Of a DNA stretch of 23,298 nt, positions 15,560 to 22,960 are shown piece by piece. Numbering within the stretch: the first letter of the stretch is position 1; each line of letters begins with the position of its first letter. Made by a program: the position numbers and the translations under genes. Source of the DNA: Bacillota bacterium (GTDB taxonomy: Bacteria > Bacillota > Clostridia > Lachnospirales > Lachnospiraceae). The stretch is from positions 1 to 23,298 of the forward strand of contig JAEZUM010000009.1 of the NCBI GenBank assembly GCA_023421075.1, read 5' to 3'. A model generated the notes under the pieces. The model was not told where the DNA came from. It saw nothing but the letters and a program-made list of their open reading frames with translations, and did not search any database.

Positions 15560-16318
15560 TTATGGAATACGATAATTCCTTCTACTTCTGCTGGGATACA
15601 TGGACGGATAAGGTAGGATCTCCTGCTCCTGATTGCAGGGCATACAATTGGATTGTCGGAAGCAGAGGAACCAGTCCAGACAATATTGATTATCATAAAC
15701 CTGTTCTACCCGCTCCATTGCAGCACCGCAGGTTCCCGGTGGTGGAAGGATAACATCATCACAGGGTACCCAATTCGCCGGTGTTGCTATTTTCTCACAG
15801 TCCGCCTTTTGCAACGCCATGATAATTCTCATAATCTCCTGCATATTACGCCCCGTGGAAGCCGGATAATATAGAATTGCACGGATGACTCCGGTCGGAT
15901 CAATGATAAATACCGCTCTTACCGTTGCTGTCGTCGAGTTATTCGGATGCAGCATTCCGTACCTCTTTGCGATATCCATCGAAATATCCGCAATAAGCGG
16001 AAAAGTGACATCAACATGCTTAATGTCCTTCCATACTAATTCTCTTATTTTTCTAAGCCATGCAATATGCGAATATAAAGAATCGATGGAGAGTCCGACC
16101 AGCTCTGTATTCAGTGCCTTAAAATCATTTATCATTGTTGCAAAGGTCATGAATTCGGTAGTACACACCGGAGTAAAATCAGCCGGATGACTGAATAGGA
16201 TAACCCAGCTTCCGTAATAATCCTCCGGAAAATCAATCTCACCCTGAGTTGTAACTGCATGAAATGCAGGTGCCATATCTCCGATTAGTGGCATATGAAT
16301 TGCTTTGCCTTCTTCCAT
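15560..16318 (-). CDS. 1-Cys peroxiredoxin (Prx6 type) with Cys-rich tail
   Basis: This peroxide-reducing thiol enzyme has 252 residues. The peroxidatic Cys52 is in the P-x-x-x-T/S-x-x-C motif (PADFTPVCTTEF), after the FSHPADFTP strand. The C-terminal domain (RAILYYPASTGRNMQEIMRI onwards) and length place it in the Prx6 group rather than the short AhpC type. The tail is rich in cysteine: 174, 186, 197, 213, 219, 225 and 228, the last two as NCMPCN, a C-x2-C pair that could act as extra resolving thiols or bind metal. I chose ATG at 16318, with GGAGG just upstream, over a longer frame reaching 16390 that has no ribosome site and overlaps the promoter. It is probably transcribed alone from 16390-16418. 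Confidence 0.9.
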   Translation of the reverse strand: MEEGKAIHMPLIGDMAPAFHAVTTQGEIDFPEDYYGSWVILFSHPADFTPVCTTEFMTFATMINDFKALNTELVGLSIDSLYSHIAWLRKIRELVWKDIKHVDVTFPLIADISMDIAKRYGMLHPNNSTTATVRAVFIIDPTGVIRAILYYPASTGRNMQEIMRIIMALQKADCEKIATPANWVPCDDVILPPPGTCGAAMERVEQVYDNQYCLDWFLCFRQSNCMPCNQEQEILPYPSMYPSRSRRNYRIP

Positions 16319-16389
16319 AGCTACCTCCAGTAAAAAGCACAATATGACATCGACAGACGATATATTGCCTATAACACACCATACTTTCA

Positions 16390-16418
16390 AATATCTTGAT
16401 ACTACAAAGATATGTCAA
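16390..16418 (-). promoter_or_regulatory. Promoter of the peroxiredoxin gene
   Basis: On the minus strand, TTGACA and GATATT are spaced by 17 bases, about 72 bases from the ATG at 16318. I found no clear PerR-type palindrome beside it. Confidence 0.6.
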
Positions 16419-16477
16419 ATAAGTTCATCTGCTACTGTAAAATAGAAGAAAGGAACCGATATCTACTGAATGAATCA

Positions 16478-16534
16478 AGAAAGGACATTCGCTTCTATCC
16501 TGCAATGCAGGAGGGAAGTTCGATTGTCCTTTCT
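16478..16534 (-). terminator. Terminator of the ferredoxin-like gene
   Basis: AGAAAGGACA (16478-16487) pairs perfectly with TGTCCTTTCT (16525-16534), and TCCTGC/GCAGGA forms an inner hairpin (16498-16512). The minus-strand tail TTGATTCATTC is weakly U-rich. The outer arm resembles that of the HAD terminator (GAAAGGACA), which may be coincidence. Confidence 0.6.
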
Positions 16535-16595
16535 AGAATAGAACATAAAATAAGCAGTTATTCTTGCTACGTTTAAAAAATGTATCACATTGTGA

Positions 16596-17372
16596 TTAGT
16601 CTTCAATAATGGATCCGTCCGTACCAATGGTTACGACTCTCCAAGGGATCATTACCCCACTGTTAGCCATTGCCGTCTTTACAGCATGAACGATACCTCC
16701 GCAGCAGGGAACTTCCATACGGATTACGGTCAGGCTCTTGATATCATTCATCTTAAGAATCTGTGTCAGCTTTACGGAATAATCAACCTCATCTAACTTA
16801 GGGCAACCGATCAGTGTAATCTTATTCTTCATAAACTGATGAAAATCTCCGAAGGCATAAGCGGTACAATCTGCTGCAATTAAAAGATTCGCATTCTGGA
16901 AGTAAGGAGCATTCGGGGGTACCAATTGTATCTGTACCGGCCATTGTCTCAACATAGAAGGTGTAGAGACCGGAGCAGTAACCGGAGCCTGAGAAGTCGC
17001 CTGAGCTTCCTCTCTCTGAAGACTCATTGCTCTGGAGCCGGGACAACCGCCGCCGGATAAACCATGCTGATGATGTCCATGATGAGCATGTGCCTTCTCT
17101 TCGTTCTGACTATGTCTTGCCTGCTCTGCTTTCTTCATCTCAATATTTCGATTTACTTCCTCTTCATTATATTCCAATGCTTCTCTCTCTTCAAAGCTGA
17201 TTGCATTCGTTGGGCAGACCGGGAGGCAATTCCCAAGACCATCACAATAATCATCTCTAAGCAGCTTCGCTTTTCCATCTACTAAACCAATCGCCGATTC
17301 ATGGCAGGCATTTACGCACAAACCACAGCCATTGCATAATTCTTCATTGATTTTGATAATTTTTCTAATCAT
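16596..17372 (-). CDS. 4Fe-4S ferredoxin-type protein with His-rich linker
   Basis: The 258-residue protein begins with a ferredoxin domain: Cys13, 16, 19 and 23 in C-x2-C-x2-C-x3-CH, then Cys43, 49 and 53 in YCDGLGNCLPVCP. A charged helix (62-93) leads to HAHHGHHQHG (95-104), a likely metal-binding stretch, then GGGCPGS (107-113) and a Pro/Thr/Ala linker (127-145). The C-terminal domain (about 147-258) contains NLLIAADCTAYAFGDFH, LIGCPKLDE and MEVPCCGG, and is common in clostridial and methanogen proteins annotated only as Fe-S binding. Its partner and reaction are unknown; electron transfer or metal handling are both possible. The ATG has GGAGG 8 bases upstream. An inverted repeat (17385-17394 and 17461-17470) flanks its upstream region. 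Confidence 0.85.
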   Translation of the reverse strand: MIRKIIKINEELCNGCGLCVNACHESAIGLVDGKAKLLRDDYCDGLGNCLPVCPTNAISFEEREALEYNEEEVNRNIEMKKAEQARHSQNEEKAHAHHGHHQHGLSGGGCPGSRAMSLQREEAQATSQAPVTAPVSTPSMLRQWPVQIQLVPPNAPYFQNANLLIAADCTAYAFGDFHQFMKNKITLIGCPKLDEVDYSVKLTQILKMNDIKSLTVIRMEVPCCGGIVHAVKTAMANSGVMIPWRVVTIGTDGSIIED

Positions 17373-17500
17373 TTTATATCCTCCATTGACGATAAAATTG
17401 TTATTTGTTCTATTTTCAATCTAAATAATTGCTTTGCTTTATCAACTGTTGTACCCATTATATCGTCAATCGAAGGCTGATGATGTAGCTATGGCTACAT

Positions 17501-17950
17501 TTATAAGAATAAAATGCTGAATGCTGCAAGAAACACTCCACCTAATAGAAAGGAGAAGCCGTTGATCACGAACGCTAAAATCGTATGCTTACGGGTGTCT
17601 CTGTCAATATTGTTGCTTTCCCGTTCCTGTAAGGTAGTCTGCAAAAGCCAATGATTTGCTGCCGTTGCACTTCTCGACCCCCAACTGCTTAGTCTGTCGC
17701 CCGATGAGCTTTTGTGCATCATCATAAAAAGTCCCAATACCACGATGAGACAACCTGTACTAAAAACGGCATCCTGGAGCTTATAATCATTACGGTTGGC
17801 AATCAGATATGCTATTAATAATCCAATGCCGGCATAGATCAAACCGACTAGTAAGGTAATAATCGTTTGAATGAACAGCATCTTGATTTTAACCTTAAGA
17901 TCTACTTCTTCTTCCTCGTATTCAACCTGCTTCTTGTTCCATAATCCCAT
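17501..17950 (-). CDS. Unknown small membrane protein
   Basis: I do not recognise this 149-residue protein. It has an acidic N-terminus (EYEEEEVDLKVK, 10-21), a long hydrophobic helix (about 26-50), a second (about 61-78), a polar middle rich in Ser, Gly and Arg (79-120), and a third helix (about 124-149) that ends the protein. This suggests three membrane spans. The ribosome site is weak (GGCGGA), but a promoter with a perfect TATAAT lies at 17985-18013. A 7-bp hairpin without a U-tract (17483-17500) directly follows the stop. No functional hint comes from the neighbours. Confidence 0.7.
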   Translation of the reverse strand: MGLWNKKQVEYEEEEVDLKVKIKMLFIQTIITLLVGLIYAGIGLLIAYLIANRNDYKLQDAVFSTGCLIVVLGLFMMMHKSSSGDRLSSWGSRSATAANHWLLQTTLQERESNNIDRDTRKHTILAFVINGFSFLLGGVFLAAFSILFL

Positions 17951-17984
17951 AATTATTCCGCCTTTTCGTATTTATTATCTTCCG

Positions 17985-18013
17985 ATTATAACTAAAAATA
18001 ATTCGCATACAAA
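17985..18013 (-). promoter_or_regulatory. Promoter of the small membrane protein gene
   Basis: On the minus strand, TTTGTA and a perfect TATAAT are spaced by 17 bases, 35 bases before the ATG. The -35 is weak. Confidence 0.55.
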
Positions 18014-18104
18014 TATTGTAACATCAAACAGGGATGGAAGCATTAGAAATACATTAAGAAATATCAAATGAGAGAAAACCTGTACCTAACTTATATTACT
18101 ACGA

Positions 18105-18164
18105 AGAAAGACTCCTTTTCACGAAACACTGTAAAATTGTTCAGTGTGTTTAAGAAAAGGAGCC
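18105..18164 (-). terminator. Terminator of thymidine kinase
   Basis: An outer 11-bp stem (18110-18120 with 18154-18164) with one G-U pair in minus-strand RNA encloses an inner AACACTG/CAGTGTT stem. The minus-strand tail is TTTCTTCGT. It begins 24 bases past the tdk stop. Confidence 0.85.
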
Positions 18165-18187
18165 AATCATATAAATTGAGTTATTTC

Positions 18188-18775
18188 TTATTTTTCGCCT
18201 CGTTGTTCTTTCTGTTTTTCAATGAAGCATTGATAACACATGGCTGTGTAACAATCATTTCCACCGATTAGGATTTGTTCACCCTCGGTGATAATCTTTC
18301 CGTTCTGATCCAGACGTACATTCACGGTTGCTTTACGTCCACAGGAACAAATCGTCTTAATCTCAGTAATTGAATCAGCAATCTCCATTAAGCGCTTGCT
18401 GCCGGGGAACATCTTAGTACGAAAATCTGCTCGAAGTCCGAAGCAAAGCACGGGGATATTATAATCAATTACAATCATGGATAATTGGTCAACTTGCTCC
18501 TCCGCTAAAAATTGACTTTCATCAACGATAATAACATCCACTTCGGAGGCCAGCCTTTGGAAGCTCTGATAGATATCCTCTTCCGGTGGAAATACATAAG
18601 CCGTAGCGGATAACCCCGCCCGGGATTTCACAATACCAACACCATCTCTGCTATCAATCTGCGGTTTAAGCAGCCACACCCTCATTCCGCGTTCTTCATA
18701 ATTAAACTTCGTAATCAAAGCCTGCGCTGTTTTAGAGCTACCCATCACGCCATATTTGAAATATAATTTTGCCAT
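18188..18775 (-). CDS. tdk: Thymidine kinase
   Basis: This enzyme phosphorylates thymidine to dTMP in the salvage pathway. The 195-residue product starts MAKLYFKYGVMGSSKT, containing the type II P-loop (GVMGSSKT, 9-16), then NYEERGMRV. The Walker B and catalytic Glu are in VDESQF (84-89, Glu86). The lasso and zinc region has ICSCGRKATVNVRLDQ (Cys143, Cys145) and CYQC (Cys180, Cys183), matching the E. coli-like form. I chose ATG at 18775 over one seven codons upstream because the shorter form fits the family start and has AAAGAG before it. It lies downstream of the nucleoside transporter genes on the same strand, separated by a tandem repeat, and may share their transcript; its own promoter was not found. 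Confidence 0.93.
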   Translation of the reverse strand: MAKLYFKYGVMGSSKTAQALITKFNYEERGMRVWLLKPQIDSRDGVGIVKSRAGLSATAYVFPPEEDIYQSFQRLASEVDVIIVDESQFLAEEQVDQLSMIVIDYNIPVLCFGLRADFRTKMFPGSKRLMEIADSITEIKTICSCGRKATVNVRLDQNGKIITEGEQILIGGNDCYTAMCYQCFIEKQKEQRGEK

Positions 18776-18808
18776 TGTATGCTCTTTACCTTTCATTTAA
18801 TACGCCAA

Positions 18809-19027
18809 AGAACAAGGAGTTCGCTCCAATGGGCGAACTTCGTAGTTCTTCTTATGCTACCTTTAATAAGTTTGTACATAGTGTGTTCTTCACACTTTAG
18901 GATGACGCAGGTACAAACTTGGAAATACTCGGAAGAACAAGGAGTTCGCTCCAATGGGCGAACTTCGTAGTTCTTTCATATCCTTCCTATAATAAGTTTG
19001 TACCGAGGATGACGCAGGTACAAACTT
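18809..19027 (+). repeat. Tandem double-hairpin repeat, two copies
   Basis: A 42-base block is identical at 18809-18850 and 18934-18975, 125 bases apart. Inside each, AGTTCGC and GCGAACT form a stem. Each block is followed by a second inverted repeat, AAGTTTGTAC with GTACAAACTT (18868-18877 with 18911-18920; 18994-19003 with 19018-19027). The first copy carries an extra inner hairpin, AGTGTG/CACACT, about 22 bases long, that the second lacks. The region between nupQ and tdk otherwise contains no gene. Open frames on the plus strand encode the same peptide twice only because of the repeat. It looks like a dispersed intergenic repeat family that duplicated in place; strand of action is unknown. 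Confidence 0.9.
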
Positions 19028-19031
19028 GGAC

Positions 19032-19065
19032 ATGTGAAATTATGATTTATAATTTCACATTTTTA
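19032..19065. other. 12-bp hairpin just past the nupQ stop
   Basis: ATGTGAAATTAT (19032-19043) pairs with ATAATTTCACAT (19049-19060). The T-run follows on the plus strand, not the minus strand, so it is not a good terminator for the transporter genes. It may protect the 3' end of their mRNA or mark the border of the repeat. Confidence 0.5.
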
Positions 19066-20028
19066 GCGAGTACTCTTATCGTAAGGGATACCCTCTGCCT
19101 TCGGTGCTCTTGATTTCTTCGAGGTGAAGACAAGCACTACCATGGTAGCAATATAAGGTAACATCTTATAAAAGGCTTGATTGAGCTCCAGCTTATGCAG
19201 GAATGGAATTAATGCAACCGAATAAGCCAGGGTTCTAAGGAACGCAAAGAATAATGCTGCAAACAGAATTCTCCAAGGCTTCCACTGTCCAAAGATCATA
19301 ACTGCTAAAGCAAGGAAACCAAAACCTGCCACACCGGTATGTCCGTTTACATTACCATCCATAACACCAACCGAATAGAAAAATCCTCCGATTCCACCAA
19401 GAATACCGGATAACCCGACACCGTAATATCTCATGTGGTGGACATTAATACCAACGGAATCTGCAGCATGTGGATGCTCACCACAGGCACGCAGACGAAG
19501 TCCGAATTTCGTCATGTAAAAAATAATCACCGCGATTAAAAGTAAAAGGAAACCAATATATACGGTAATATAGGTATTCTTAAAGAACAAATCACCTAGT
19601 ACCGGAATCTTACTTAATCCGGGTACTTCTCTCAGATAGAAATTAATACTGGTTGTTATACCATCACTGTTGAATTTCATTTTAGCAAACAGTAGGATTA
19701 CTGCAGGAATTAACATATTCAATGCAGTTCCTGATATCGTCTGGTCTGCCTTCATATTGATTGCGGCAAAAGCAAGAAGCATCGAATAAAGAATACCTGC
19801 TACGGCCGCTACCAGCATTGCAATTAATAGTACAATCTGAGGATGTATTCCGGTTCCCTGAATAAAGAACACCGTAAGACAGCCAAAGAATGCTCCAAAC
19901 AACATAATACCTTCCAAAGCAATGTTTACAACACCGCTTCGCTCACTGAACATACCGCCGAGTGCTACTAATAATAAAGGAATTGCCACCGGAAGCATAT
20001 TCTGAACCAAATAAAATAAAGTATCCAT
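19063..20028 (-). CDS. Nucleoside ABC transporter permease (NupQ/YufQ type)
   Basis: The 321-residue membrane protein is the second permease of a Bmp-family importer. It has about eight to nine hydrophobic segments, opens with the family-typical AIPLLLVALGGMFSERSGVVNIALEGIML (residues 16-44), and contains FYMTKFGLRLRACGEHPHAADSVGI, the permease loop that contacts the ATPase. It sits two bases after the other permease gene, with GGAGG upstream inside that gene, indicating translational coupling. Substrates in the family are guanosine and other nucleosides; the exact one cannot be told here. It ends the transporter run, before the tandem repeat and tdk. Confidence 0.92.
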   Translation of the reverse strand: MDTLFYLVQNMLPVAIPLLLVALGGMFSERSGVVNIALEGIMLFGAFFGCLTVFFIQGTGIHPQIVLLIAMLVAAVAGILYSMLLAFAAINMKADQTISGTALNMLIPAVILLFAKMKFNSDGITTSINFYLREVPGLSKIPVLGDLFFKNTYITVYIGFLLLLIAVIIFYMTKFGLRLRACGEHPHAADSVGINVHHMRYYGVGLSGILGGIGGFFYSVGVMDGNVNGHTGVAGFGFLALAVMIFGQWKPWRILFAALFFAFLRTLAYSVALIPFLHKLELNQAFYKMLPYIATMVVLVFTSKKSRAPKAEGIPYDKSTR

Positions 20029-20030
20029 AC

Positions 20031-21173
20031 CTACGCCTCCTTACCATTCTTATTATCGTCTGACTTATTCTTTGTATTATGTCTCTTCTCTCTTCTCAGC
20101 TTGATAAATCTTGCAAATGCAGCATTCATGATCAGCGCAAAGGAGGAGAAATAAATTATAACAGCAATAACTACATCGATGATTTCTGGTTTGTAACCAA
20201 GTAAGCTTGCTAACGTACCACCTCTTCCGATATGCGATATAAAGATCGCTGAGAAGATTGTTCCAAGGGGGTTGGCAAAGCCAAGCAATGCAACCGCAAT
20301 ACCATTGAAGCCTGCTGATGCTATTACGCTGATCGGTTCATAGGTCATACTGCTTCCTGCGATGGTAGAGGGTGCGAGAATTGCAAAAGCACCACCAAGT
20401 CCGGAAAGAGCACCTGCGATTACCATGGTTAAAATAGTATTTCTCTTATCACTCATACCGGCATACTTACTTGCAAACTTATTAAAACCGGTCGCCTTCA
20501 GCTCGTAGCCGAAGGTGGTTTTATTCAAGGTAATATGCAATAAAATTGCAATAACGATGGCAATAATAATTGCTATATTCGCATTGGAATAGGGTATTCC
20601 AAGGGATGGAATCTGAGCCGAAGCCGGAAGATAGGCGGTTCTTGTCTTCGTGGAAACATACATAACCGAATTTCCCTGAACCAGCATATCCACCAGATAC
20701 ATTCCGATATAATTGAACATAATGGAAGTAATAACTTCATTTACATTAAATAATGCCTTCAGGATGCCTGGGATAAAGCCCCAGATCATACCGCCGATCA
20801 GACCAGCCAATACACACACGATCCAGTGAACGGAGGCAGGCATAGGCCACATAAAACCAACGTATAGAGCAAAGAACATACCCATGGTATATTGACCGGA
20901 GGAGCCGATATTGAATAAGCCCATCTTAAACGCGAAGCCAACACTCAAACCGGTCATAAGAATTGGTGTTGCAAAATAAAGCACATCACCTAGCTTCGAA
21001 AATCCTCCAAATAAAACTCTGCCGAAACCGGCTAAGGAATTGGCCGGAAGAGCAACTATCATAACGATAAATCCGAATATCAAACCTAATGCGATGGCTA
21101 ACAGTGCTGCTGTAAAGGAGGAGAAGCCCTTGGTCTTAGTGATACTCTTCACTGAAAATTTATTAATCTGCAT
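20031..21173 (-). CDS. Nucleoside ABC transporter permease (NupP/YufP type)
   Basis: The 380-residue permease has a cytoplasmic N-terminus (1-18) and many hydrophobic segments, with the conserved MTGLSVGFAFKMGLFNIGSSGQY region (about 73-95), NEVITSIMFNYIGMYLVD and FGYELKATGFNKFASKYAGM, the coupling loop. The C-terminus is a charged tail rich in Lys, Arg and Asn. The start overlaps the end of the ATPase gene by 11 bases, with GGAGAACG upstream, so translation is coupled. It pairs with the adjacent permease to form the membrane channel. Confidence 0.92.
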   Translation of the reverse strand: MQINKFSVKSITKTKGFSSFTAALLAIALGLIFGFIVMIVALPANSLAGFGRVLFGGFSKLGDVLYFATPILMTGLSVGFAFKMGLFNIGSSGQYTMGMFFALYVGFMWPMPASVHWIVCVLAGLIGGMIWGFIPGILKALFNVNEVITSIMFNYIGMYLVDMLVQGNSVMYVSTKTRTAYLPASAQIPSLGIPYSNANIAIIIAIVIAILLHITLNKTTFGYELKATGFNKFASKYAGMSDKRNTILTMVIAGALSGLGGAFAILAPSTIAGSSMTYEPISVIASAGFNGIAVALLGFANPLGTIFSAIFISHIGRGGTLASLLGYKPEIIDVVIAVIIYFSSFALIMNAAFARFIKLRREKRHNTKNKSDDNKNGKEA

Positions 21174-22710
21174 GTTCGTTCTCCTTTCCTATATTGCGTT
21201 TTGCACCGGACATGTAGAGACCAAGCTCTTGAACAGTAGTTTGCTTCGGATCCAGTTCGCCGACAATCTCACCCTCATACATAACAAGGATTCGGTCACT
21301 GACATTCATAACTTCATCCAACTCCAGGGACACTAACAAGACACCCTTGTCCAGGTCACGGTTACCGACTAACTGTTTATGGATGAATTCAATCGCACCG
21401 ACATCCAGACCACGGGTAGGCTGTACCGCCACCAACAGCTCATGCTTCTTATCCAGCTCTCTGGCAATAATGGCCTTCTGCTGGTTACCGCCGGACATAC
21501 TTCTGGCTGTGGTGATTGGACCTTGTCCGCTTCTGACATCATATTGGTCGATTAATTTTTCTGCATAGTTTCGTACTTCAGGGCGCTTAATAAAGCCGTT
21601 TTGCTGGAACTCAGACTGCCAATAGCGCTGTAAAACGATATTATCCTCCAAAGAATAATCCAAAACCAAACCATATTTATGACGATCCTCAGGAATATGA
21701 CTCATACCGGCTTTGGAACGATTACGGATGGAGGCTTTTGAAATATCCTTGCCTAACAGACTAATCTCACCCTTGCTCATCTTTTCCAGACCGGTTAAGG
21801 CAGCTATGAGTTCAGACTGCCCATTTCCTTCAATACCTGCAAGACAGACGATTTCTCCCGCTTTTACCTCGAAGGATACATCCTTTACTGCATTCTTTTT
21901 GCTGGTTTTTGAAGGAACCGTAACATTCTTGACCGATAATACGACATTGCCTACATTAGTCTCTTTCTTATCAACGGTAAAACTGATATCGCGTCCTACC
22001 ATCATTTTAGAAAGCTCTTCTTTTGTGGTATCCTTTATCTCAACAGTACCGATATACTTACCCTTACGAAGTACACTGCAGCGATCGGCAACCGACATAA
22101 TCTCATTTAATTTGTGTGTGATGAACAGGATTGATTTGCCTTCCTTTGCGAAGCCTCTCATGATTTCCATAAGCTCATCAATTTCCTGTGGTGTTAAGAC
22201 AGCAGTCGGCTCATCAAAAATAAGAATATCATTATCTCGATACAACATCTTTAGGATTTCAACACGTTGCTGCATACCAACCGAAATCTTTTCAATCAGG
22301 GCATCGGGATCCACCTGCAGGCCATATTTTTTGCTTAATGCAAGGACCTTATCTCTTGCTTCCTTCTTCTGAAGAAATCCCATCTTATTCGGTTCAACGC
22401 CAAGAATGATGTTCTCTAGAACTGTAAATATTTCTACCAGTTTAAAATGCTGGTGTACCATACCGATACCAAGACTGTTGGCATCATTCGGGTTGTTGAT
22501 CTTAACAACCTCTCCATTCTTCTTAATCTCGCCCTTTTCCGCCTGATATAAACCAAACAGAACGCTCATCAGGGTAGATTTTCCCGCACCGTTTTCTCCC
22601 AGCAGAGCATGAATTTCGCCCTTTTTAAGCTGGAGGGTGATATCGTCATTGGCAATAATTCCGGGAAACTCTTTCGTTATATGAAGCATTTCAATTATAT
22701 AATTTTCCAC
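21163..22710 (-). CDS. Nucleoside ABC transporter ATPase (NupO/YufO type)
   Basis: The 515-residue protein fuses two ABC domains, as usual for Bmp and ribose-type importers. The first has Walker A GENGAGKST (38-46), the signature-like SVGMQQR (143-149) and Walker B LIFDEPTA (163-170). The second has the degenerate Walker A GIEGNGQSE and Walker B-like VAVQPTRGLD, but a clear signature, MSGGNQQKAIIARE. This asymmetry is normal for the family. The start is GTG at 22710, with GAGG five bases upstream; the first internal ATG is at codon 8 and has no comparable site. A terminator (22834-22866) lies between it and the upstream binding-protein gene, so its expression may be a fraction of that gene's. 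Confidence 0.93.
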   Translation of the reverse strand: MENYIIEMLHITKEFPGIIANDDITLQLKKGEIHALLGENGAGKSTLMSVLFGLYQAEKGEIKKNGEVVKINNPNDANSLGIGMVHQHFKLVEIFTVLENIILGVEPNKMGFLQKKEARDKVLALSKKYGLQVDPDALIEKISVGMQQRVEILKMLYRDNDILIFDEPTAVLTPQEIDELMEIMRGFAKEGKSILFITHKLNEIMSVADRCSVLRKGKYIGTVEIKDTTKEELSKMMVGRDISFTVDKKETNVGNVVLSVKNVTVPSKTSKKNAVKDVSFEVKAGEIVCLAGIEGNGQSELIAALTGLEKMSKGEISLLGKDISKASIRNRSKAGMSHIPEDRHKYGLVLDYSLEDNIVLQRYWQSEFQQNGFIKRPEVRNYAEKLIDQYDVRSGQGPITTARSMSGGNQQKAIIARELDKKHELLVAVQPTRGLDVGAIEFIHKQLVGNRDLDKGVLLVSLELDEVMNVSDRILVMYEGEIVGELDPKQTTVQELGLYMSGAKRNIGKENEHAD

Positions 22711-22833
22711 GTCTACCTCACCATAATCTTTTTTATAGTAATGTACAAAAACTGTTTGAACAATTGATTCTTATCATTAATAATTACAGTCAAAAACAGA
22801 TCATCCGATTCATCGGTTCTTATTATTTCGAAT
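22711..22833 (-). promoter_or_regulatory. Gap ahead of the transporter ATPase, possible weak promoter
   Basis: On the minus strand, TTGTTC and TACTAT spaced by 17 bases (plus-strand 22733-22761) could start a separate nupO-P-Q transcript. A second TTGACT lies further upstream without a good -10. The match is weak. Confidence 0.3.
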
Positions 22834-22866
22834 AGAAAGGGGGAAAAGGTAGATGCCTTTTCCCCC
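22834..22866 (-). terminator. Terminator after the binding-protein gene
   Basis: GGGGGAAAAGG (22839-22849) pairs perfectly with CCTTTTCCCCC (22856-22866). On the minus strand TTTCTATTCG follows. It sits about 95 bases past the stop of the binding protein and before the ATPase gene, where partial read-through would give more binding protein than transporter. Confidence 0.85.
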
Positions 22867-22960
22867 GAAATTACCATTACTTACTTAAGGCTCAGGCCAA
22901 TATTCAGATACAAATCATTTTACTGCCGCAAGACGGCATCTGATAGCCTGGAGTACACAA

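Noticed and set aside
16319..16390. A 24-codon N-terminal extension of the peroxiredoxin
   Set aside because: Its start overlaps the predicted -10, and GGAGG sits right before the ATG at 16318.
18188..18775. C-x-C instead of C-x2-C in the thymidine kinase zinc site
   Set aside because: As I recall it, the E. coli enzyme has the same ICxCGRKA pattern, so this is normal for the subgroup.
18779..19113. Two plus-strand reading frames that encode the same short peptide segments
   Set aside because: The shared peptides arise from the tandem repeat; neither frame has a ribosome site, and one runs into the nupQ gene.
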